The notes beneath the pieces were generated by a model. It did not search any database and was not told the DNA's origin. It worked only from the letters and a program-made list of their open reading frames with translations. A program made the translations under genes and the position numbers. Shown here one piece after another: positions 57,843 to 64,000 of a stretch of DNA of 64,000 nucleotides (its first letter is position 1; each line of letters begins with the position of its first letter). This DNA is from Yamadazyma tenuis (Eukaryota > Ascomycota > Pichiomycetes > Serinales > Debaryomycetaceae): assembly GCF_029203305.1 (NCBI RefSeq), contig NC_089463.1, positions 575,001 to 639,000 of the forward strand. The letters are read 5' to 3'.

Positions 57843-58643
57843 CTAATTTGGTTTGACCAAAGTATCATCAATGATGAAAATGTACCCATTGTCGACCTGC
57901 TTAGCCATAATGACATTAATCTTGGTACCATCGTCAGAAACCAACCCAATCTTTTCACCTACCTGCACAATTTCCACTTGTTTTCCACTCAACAAAGTGG
58001 CCTTTACAGACCGTTCAGTGATCTTCAAGTCCTCAAAATTCATAACAATATGATTGGAAACAAAATAGCTCAAGTTGGACTCAACGACTTCATCTTCGTT
58101 TCCTTCGGATAAACTCTTGGGGAACTCCCAGGGTTTAAGTCCGCCCAACTTGGTCAGAATGGCATTATCGGTTGGGCAGATGATCAACAAAGACTCGGCC
58201 AAAGACTCAGTCTTCTCATTGATTTCCAGGTTGTCTCTTATGTACCCAGCAAACACAGAAATCGAGGTATATTGAGGTAAGATCGATTGAAGTAAAAGAG
58301 CAGAAGTGGATTCTTCCATAACCACTTGATCTCTCTTTTGTACTTGTTCTGCTTCAACATCACTCTTGAATGTGGCAAAATTGACAACGTTCTTTGCATC
58401 TCGTTTGCTACTGAGGCTGCTGAGGCCCACCTTAACGTCGTCAAGGTTGTACACGTTCTTTGCGTCTCGTTTGCTATTGAGGACGCTGAGGCCCACCTTA
58501 ACATCATCAAGATTGTACACATTCTTTGCGTCTCTTTTGGCATTCTTTTCATCATTTACTGCATCCTTGAACTTATTGAGGTCAAAGACGTTCTTTGCCA
58601 AAGCACCCATCACCAAATAAAGTAAAAAAATTGCAAATCTCAT
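57843..58643 (-). CDS. Secreted FAS1-domain protein with Kex2 peptide repeats
   Basis: 266 residues from the ATG at 58643; an ATG 19 codons earlier would bury the signal peptide. Signal peptide 1-16 (ends GALA). Residues 17-104 form four tandem units ending in Lys-Arg at 36-37, 58-59, 80-81 and 103-104. Units 2-4 begin Asp-Ala followed by KNV, while unit 1 begins KNV directly at the signal cleavage point, so trimming by Kex2 and a Ste13-type dipeptidase would give four peptides all starting KNV. Units 2 and 3 are nearly identical. A fasciclin (FAS1) domain (about 108-266) follows. This fits a Kex2-processed repeat protein. Function is unknown. Confidence 0.82.
   Translation of the reverse strand: MRFAIFLLYLVMGALAKNVFDLNKFKDAVNDEKNAKRDAKNVYNLDDVKVGLSVLNSKRDAKNVYNLDDVKVGLSSLSSKRDAKNVVNFATFKSDVEAEQVQKRDQVVMEESTSALLLQSILPQYTSISVFAGYIRDNLEINEKTESLAESLLIICPTDNAILTKLGGLKPWEFPKSLSEGNEDEVVESNLSYFVSNHIVMNFEDLKITERSVKATLLSGKQVEIVQVGEKIGLVSDDGTKINVIMAKQVDNGYIFIIDDTLVKPN
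58332..58595 (-). repeat. Four Kex2-delimited units, 19-23 codons each
   Basis: The DNA for residues 17-104 of the FAS1 protein. The two central units are 66-base near-perfect copies, and the outer two have diverged but keep KNV at the start and KR at the end. Confidence 0.85.
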
Positions 58644-58953
58644 GGTGCTCCTTGTGTGAACTGATGTTTTTGTGACCAAGTTTTGGCGATGGTGCGACAT
58701 CCGGATTACGGCAAAGAGTGCGGCTACCTATTCGGAAAACACTGTATGAACCCAAAACTCTCACATACGAACAAAGGCTTAGAGTATCGTATATTACTTG
58801 TAAGCCCCCCAAAAAGATGGTCTACAAACAAATTAATATTACATTTATTATTAGGGATAAAAACAAAAAAAACCATTAATACAAAACTTATCCCCTTATA
58901 AATATTATCTTACCATATAATTCAAAACTTTTTTGTTCATTCGGCTGGCCCCC
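58644..58953. other. Intergenic region, FAS1 gene promoter and ECM33 3' end
   Basis: 310 bases between two genes on the minus strand. It must hold the promoter of the FAS1 gene and the 3' end of ECM33. It is AT-rich near ECM33. No specific element is recognised. Confidence 0.5.
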
Positions 58954-60327
58954 TTAGTACAAAGACAAACCAATGGCAGCAGCTCCAGCAAGCAAAGCAA
59001 TGAAGCCTCCAGGAGCGGAAGCAGAACTGTCCTTGGTGGTGGTGGTGGAGTCAGAAGAAGAAGAAGAAGAAGAAGAATCTTCATCGTCAGCAGAAGAAGT
59101 GGAAACACCATTGGCGTTACCAGACTTGGAAGAAGAAGAAGAGGTTTCGGTGTTGGCACCAGAACAGTAGTACTTGTCACCCTTAATGTCCCCGTCGGAG
59201 TTCAATTCGTTGAACTCTTCACAGGTTAAGTCACCGGTGGATCTCAAGTTGAAACCACCAGAAACCGATTCCAAGGATTCAAAAGTACCGTTGTCGAAAG
59301 AACCGTTGATGCTAACAGATCCACCAACCTTGGCCAATTCTGGGAAACCAGCAAAAGTGGACAAGTCGTCGTTTTCTGAGATAACCAAAGCACCTCCGAT
59401 GGAAGTCAAGTTAGCAAATTCGATTTCTTCCAAATCGGAGTTCTTGCTGACAGTCAAAGAGTTACTAACAGACTTCAAAGAGCTGATTTCAATCTTCTCA
59501 ATCGAGTTGGAAACAAATGACAAAGAACCAGTAACCTTTGTCAAGTTGGCAGCAGAAAATGAAGAAATCGACTGAAGGTAAACGTCCTTGGCTTCAGACA
59601 ATTGGTCCAACTTCACATCAACAGAGTCGGCGTTGAAAGAAATAGACAAAGTGTCAGTAACCTTTTGCAAACCAGAGTCAATAAGTTGAATTTGGTCGTT
59701 GTTGTTAACGTTAAAAGTCTTCAATTGCACAACATTGATACCTTCCAAGGTGTTCAAACCTGTGTCAGAAATGATGACGGATTCGGCCGAGGTGATACCC
59801 GACGTCAAGCCGATGACTTCCAAGGCTGGCAAAGCAGTTAAACTGAAAGATCCAACGGTGGTCAATTGGGCCAAGTTCAAAGAGGCCAAGATGGTGTTGG
59901 CATCCAATGACAATTCTCCGGAAACCAACTGCAAGGTGGCGGCGTTGAAAGCAGAGGCTTGGGTGGCATTTTGGATGTGCAAGTTACCGTAGATGGCCTC
60001 GACACCGGTCAATTCGATGGTACCGAATTCATCACCTTCAATAGTGATATCACCAACAGCAGTTGCACAGGCAGCAACCGAAGCAACGTCAGCAGAAGCG
60101 GTGGCGGTGAAGTCGTCAAACTTACAAGCAGACTTGACACTTGGAGTGGCAGTGGTCAAGGTAGAATCTAAAAAATAGTTAGTAAAAGCTTCTAAAACTC
60201 AAATTCTTTCGAGCTCGTCAAAGTTTTGATCCGGGCTAAAAAAAATCCCTGGTGATGATAACATACTGTTGGCAGCCAAAGCGATAGCTGACAAGGCAGA
60301 CAAAGCGACGAATGACTTAATTTGCAT
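58954..60327 (-). CDS. ECM33: GPI-anchored cell-wall protein Ecm33 (two exons)
   Basis: Exon 1 is 60267-60327 and exon 2 is 58954-60167, phase 1, 424 residues. Exon 1 supplies a signal peptide (MQIKSFVALSALSAIALAAN), which the exon 2 frame alone lacks. The body is the Ecm33/Sps2-type receptor-L repeat domain, followed by CEEFNELNSDGDIKGDKYYC, a Ser/Thr/Asp-rich stretch coded by GAA-type repeats on the other strand, and a C-terminal hydrophobic GPI signal (GGFIALLAGAAAIGLSLY). It is needed for cell-wall integrity in yeasts. S. cerevisiae ECM33 also has an intron near the start, and length is almost equal (429). Confidence 0.95.
60168..60266 (-). other. Intron of ECM33
   Basis: 99 bases on the minus strand: donor GTATGT (60261-60266), branch TACTAAC, then a T-rich tract and acceptor TAG. 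It separates the signal peptide from the mature protein. Confidence 0.93.
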
Positions 60328-61333
60328 GATGGACAACACAATCTAGTTTTTTTCACGATAGGAAAGTAAAAAAAAAAATCGAGATAGGGGGGAATCCCGT
60401 TGGTATTTAAATGGTTTCGTGGCGGGTTGTTGAAGAAAAAAAAAAGTTTCTATTTAGGGCCACACACAACAGTGAGACAAAGCATGCCATATCCGGTGGT
60501 GCGACCGAGGGGTGGATCCCTTGGGCGAGAGGCGCTGAGGCGGCCCCTGCGCGCCCCTTTGGAGGGTGCATTGGGTCCCTCGGCCTCAAGGATAAGGAGA
60601 TCATGTTTCCGACTTCCGGGGGTGCTGCCGGGCGCTGCCGGATCCATGCTGGCCATCATACCAGCCATTTGTTTTCAAATTATTTTCTAGCAAAATTGCC
60701 AGATTTGCTAATAGGCTTTGTCCAATCCTGTGCCTATCTACCAGATATAGCAGGTGATGATGAGAGTCAAATATAAACATAATATATGATAGATACCAAG
60801 AGCACCCACACAACCCTCGAAAAATTCCCGACGCTTTGAGCGTCAAGTTACTCGAAAAATATTTCTCCATTGTGAGATGGAGTTTCGGTTAACTTGGTAA
60901 ATATTTACTATCAAAAAGACCGGTTTGGTCGGATTCATTTTGTTTGGTCGTATAAACATAGTTCAAAGCCGAAGAGCCGACTTACAGGCTTACTTGACTA
61001 CTTACAGTAAGCAAATGATTCATAACTTGTGAGCCCTTTATTTATGGCCAATGCTATTATTCCGCATTGGGAAATCGCCTTGCAAATTTCTCACCAGTAA
61101 TAAAGCAAGGCTTGGTTGCCCAGTAGCTGGAGAAAGATTTTCCCGGAATGACACGTGCATCTTTAATCCGATGAGTAGGCACGACATCTTCCGACATTGT
61201 CTTTGTCTTAAAGCTTGCGCAATCACTTTTTCATTCTCAATATATTCAACAATAAATACTATAAATAAAGGAACTGTGGTGAACCAGGCCATTTGTGCTA
61301 ACTCAGTGCCTGGACCCTACCAACAGAACCTTC
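60328..61333. promoter_or_regulatory. Long ECM33 upstream region with GC-rich island
   Basis: 1006 bases between ECM33 and the 3' end of GLT1, the longest gap in the window. A-rich runs lie at 60369-60380 and 60433-60445. A GC-rich island of about 190 bases at 60490-60680 stands out from the AT-rich flanks. No conserved ORF, tRNA or snRNA signature was found. The length suggests a heavily regulated wall-protein promoter or a non-coding transcript. Confidence 0.4.
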
Positions 61334-64000
61334 CTAAATCTTCTCCGCCAACTCCTCTAACAACTTGTAGTTACGTTGTTCGACTGACCCATTTCCTGGT
61401 AATCTACTGGTACCCATCAAGTAGTTGTCCACTTGTCTAGCACACTGTCTACCTTCTTGAATACCCCAAACCACCAACGATTGACCTCTTCTACAGTCAC
61501 CGGCCGTAAACACGTTGTCATCTCCAACAACTTTGTATCCATTTGGATCGGTAACATCGACGGTTCCCCTCTTGGACTTAGAAACTCCAAGGTTATCGGC
61601 CTCAGGACCAACAAAACCCATCGACAACAACACCAAGTCAGCTGGGAAAAACTCTTCACTACCAGGAACTTCAGCCATCTGCCAGGCACCTGAATCAGAT
61701 CTCTTCCATTCGACTCTGACGGTCTTGATACCCTTTACGTTACCTTCACCATCATCAACAAACTCCTTGGACAAAATGCTGTATTCTCTGGGGTCCTTAC
61801 CGTAGTGGTTGGCAACCTCAGTGTGACCGTAGTCCACTCTGAAGATCCGTGGCCATTGAGGCCATGGGTTATCCTTTGGTCTCATGTTTGGAGGAGTGGG
61901 CAACAATTCAAAGTTGGTGACACTCTTAGCCTTATGTCTGGTGGAAGTTCCCAAACAATCGTTACCGGTATCACCACCACCAATGACCACCACGTGCTTG
62001 CCTTCGATCTCTTCTTTGATGTCATCCAAGGTTCCGTCCAACAATGCCTTGGTGTTTTTGGACAACAATTGCATGGCAAAGTTGATATTGTTCAATTCTC
62101 TACCGGGAATTCTCAAATCTCTGGGGATGGTAGAACCAATGGCCAACACCACCGCATCGTTCTGAGCCTTCAACTCGTCGAGAGTAATGTCTTCTCCAAT
62201 GGTGGTGGAGCATACAAACTCAATGCCTTCGGCTGCCAACAAGTCGGTTCTTCTCTTGACAATACCTTTATCCAACTTCATGTTTGGAATACCGTACATC
62301 ATCAACCCACCAGGTCTGTCACTTCGTTCGTACACGGTGACCAAGTGACCAGCCTTGTTCAACTGGTCGGCAGTAGCCAATCCAGCAGGACCAGATCCAA
62401 TGACAGCTACCGTTTTGCCGGTTCTGACTTTTGGAGGTTGAGGCTTGATCCAGCCTTGTTCGAACCCGTGGTCAATGATGGCACATTCCACCGACTTGAT
62501 GTTGACGGGATCATCAATGACTCCCAAAGTACATGCCCCATTACATGGAGCCGGACAGATTCTACCGGTGAACTCAGGGAAGTTGTTGGTCATCATCAAC
62601 CTCTGTAAAGCATCGAACCATCTGTCCTTGAACACCAACTCGTTCCACTTGGGGATAACGTTGGAAATAGGACATCCAGTATCGGAGGTACAGAATGGAA
62701 TACCACAATCCATACATCTGGCAGTCTCATACTTCAATTCATCCTTGGTCAACCGGGTGGTCATTTCGTTCCAGTCGTTGGTCCGCTCCTTGGCGTCCTT
62801 GTACTTTTCGTTTCTTCTCTTGTACTTCATGAACCCCTTCACCTTGTCGATCTTGGCCACGGCCTTTTTGGCAACTTCAGTGTCAGGAATGGTATCTTCA
62901 AGATCCAACACCTTGGGCTCATTCTTCTTACTGGGTCTGTGAACATGTCCATGCTTGATCTTGGCTGCTTCACCGTTGGTGACATCGGCTTCAGGATCTT
63001 CCTTGATGGACTTCAAGAACCGGTTCATCTCATTCTGCTTGGCTTCCAATTTCTGTAACTTTTCCTTCTCCAACACCTTCTTGTAGTCGGTAGGTAAGAC
63101 CTTGACGACTCTTGGTAAGATCCGGTTGAAGTCGTTCAAAACATTGTCAGCAACCTCGGATCCCGTGTAGTGTCTGTGGTCTTCGATCAAACCTCTGACA
63201 AAAGCGATTTCGCTGGGGTCTTCGATCGAACTCAACTCCACCGTACCCATGTTGCACTTGTCGGCAAAATCTTGGGCCATATCCAACACATAAGCAATAC
63301 CTCCACACATACCAGCAGCAAAGTTTCTACCGGTGGATCCCAAAACAATTACTCTACCACCAGACATGTACTCACATCCGTGGTCCCCGGTTCCCTCTAC
63401 CACGATGTTGGCACCGGAGTTTCTCACAGCAAATCTTTCGGCTGCAATACCTCTGATGAAGGCAGAACCAGAAGTGGCACCAAAGAAAGCAGTGTTACCA
63501 GCAATAATCTGGTCTTCGGCCTTGAACTTGGACTCCTTGGGTGGGTAAACAATGATTCTACCTCCCGACAATCCCTTACCAATGTAATCGTTGGCATCAC
63601 CTTCCAATTCCAAAGTGATACCAGGAGCCAAAAATGCTCCAAAGGACTGACCAGCTGAACCCTTGACATTGACATGAATGGTGTCATGGGGCAAACCTTG
63701 TTCCCCAAACGTCTTGGACACTCTGTAGGATAAGGTAGTACCCAAGGATCTGTCGGTATTGACGACATCACAGTCAATGGTGACGGGTAAGCCCTTGGCC
63801 AAGGTGATTTCAGACTCATCGATCAATTTGTTATCGATTCTCACGTGCAACCGGTGATCTTGCTTTCTGACACAGTAGGTTGGCACTCCTGGTCTAATGG
63901 AATGAGCAGGAGTTAAGATGGGTGACAAGTCGATGTTGGCATTCTTGGTGTTTCTCAAGTCATCTCTGACAATCAACTTTTCGGTGCGGCCAATCATCTC
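61334..64000 (-). CDS. GLT1: NADH-dependent glutamate synthase Glt1, C-terminal part
   Basis: 888 in-frame codons plus the stop. The 5' part lies beyond the window end, so the gene is partial. The full yeast protein is about 2145 residues. Present are the end of the large-subunit region with the GXGXG beta-helix (GLSGGRIIVYPP, GMCGGIAYVLD), the linker, then the small-subunit-like region: cysteine-rich iron-sulfur segment (CMDCGIPFC, CPAPCNGAC), FAD motif GSGPAGLA and pyridine-nucleotide motif GGGDTGND. It makes two glutamates from glutamine and 2-oxoglutarate using NADH. The fused layout is the normal yeast form. Confidence 0.97.
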   Translation of the reverse strand, partial: EMIGRTEKLIVRDDLRNTKNANIDLSPILTPAHSIRPGVPTYCVRKQDHRLHVRIDNKLIDESEITLAKGLPVTIDCDVVNTDRSLGTTLSYRVSKTFGEQGLPHDTIHVNVKGSAGQSFGAFLAPGITLELEGDANDYIGKGLSGGRIIVYPPKESKFKAEDQIIAGNTAFFGATSGSAFIRGIAAERFAVRNSGANIVVEGTGDHGCEYMSGGRVIVLGSTGRNFAAGMCGGIAYVLDMAQDFADKCNMGTVELSSIEDPSEIAFVRGLIEDHRHYTGSEVADNVLNDFNRILPRVVKVLPTDYKKVLEKEKLQKLEAKQNEMNRFLKSIKEDPEADVTNGEAAKIKHGHVHRPSKKNEPKVLDLEDTIPDTEVAKKAVAKIDKVKGFMKYKRRNEKYKDAKERTNDWNEMTTRLTKDELKYETARCMDCGIPFCTSDTGCPISNVIPKWNELVFKDRWFDALQRLMMTNNFPEFTGRICPAPCNGACTLGVIDDPVNIKSVECAIIDHGFEQGWIKPQPPKVRTGKTVAVIGSGPAGLATADQLNKAGHLVTVYERSDRPGGLMMYGIPNMKLDKGIVKRRTDLLAAEGIEFVCSTTIGEDITLDELKAQNDAVVLAIGSTIPRDLRIPGRELNNINFAMQLLSKNTKALLDGTLDDIKEEIEGKHVVVIGGGDTGNDCLGTSTRHKAKSVTNFELLPTPPNMRPKDNPWPQWPRIFRVDYGHTEVANHYGKDPREYSILSKEFVDDGEGNVKGIKTVRVEWKRSDSGAWQMAEVPGSEEFFPADLVLLSMGFVGPEADNLGVSKSKRGTVDVTDPNGYKVVGDDNVFTAGDCRRGQSLVVWGIQEGRQCARQVDNYLMGTSRLPGNGSVEQRNYKLLEELAEKI

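Noticed and set aside
58332..58595. Reading the Kex2 repeats as a mating alpha-factor gene
   Set aside because: The units are longer than known alpha factors, do not resemble them, and a FAS1 domain follows, which pheromone precursors lack.
60490..60510. CGG-N8-CCG in the ECM33 upstream island as part of the regulon
   Set aside because: Spacing is 8, not 7, and the region is so GC-rich that such pairs arise by chance.

Overview
This is nuclear DNA of a budding yeast (Saccharomycotina), most likely from the CUG-Ser clade. The genes match yeast proteins closely and are compact and mostly intronless. The five introns seen are short, with GTATGT or GTAAGT donors and TACTAAC-like branch points just before the acceptor. 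CTG codons look rare but cluster in a Ser-rich stretch of the Far9/Far10-like protein, where reading CTG as Ser is more sensible than Leu. All protein descriptions below use the standard code, so Leu residues encoded by CTG should be re-read. Several open frames begin at GTG or TTG; I moved these to the first plausible ATG. No genus is assigned.

Region 1 (about 1-14.4 kb) is an accessory metabolic island with no counterpart in the S. cerevisiae gene order I know. It holds a DHDPS-family lyase, a divergent flavocytochrome b2, a Dal5-family transporter divergent from a Jlp1-type sulfonate dioxygenase, a Gfo/Idh oxidoreductase divergent from a second TauD-like dioxygenase, an Mtr-type amino acid transporter and a Zn2Cys6 regulator. 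Two promoter signatures divide it. CGG-N7-CCG sites lie upstream of the lyase, the b2-like gene, the amino acid transporter and the regulator itself. TGTGGC-core (Met31/32-like) sites lie in the two divergent promoters of the sulfonate-type genes.

Region 2 (14.5-24.2 kb) begins with a tRNA-Gly and continues with three DNA-damage genes in a row (OGG1, MGS1 and an HMCES/SRAP gene whose catalytic Cys lies in a tiny first exon), then RSM24, NGG1 and MAS1. Region 3 (24.4-32 kb) holds an MNN4-like gene, a stand-alone shikimate dehydrogenase-like gene divergent from a flavin reductase-like gene, and a domesticated, catalytically dead pogo/CENP-B-type transposase.

Region 4 (32-57.8 kb) is dense core genome: UPS2, a small coiled-coil gene, PLP1, RPS31, SEC10, CDC1, SAS4, SCC2, ERF2, MGR3, SDH4, a CSN7/CSN9-like gene, an NVJ3-like gene, LIP2, SPC19, FAR9/10, COQ4, a DUF4112 gene, CNL1 and GGA1/2. 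Much of it keeps blocks of S. cerevisiae gene order (YDR175-183, YDR200-204 with YLR238-239, YLR166-168, YDR357-358), which supports the weaker calls.

Region 5 (57.8-64 kb) is cell surface and nitrogen metabolism: a secreted FAS1-domain protein whose N-terminus is a row of four Kex2-delimited peptides, the GPI protein ECM33, and the 3' part of GLT1, which runs off the window. No CRISPR array, rRNA gene or intact mobile element was seen.
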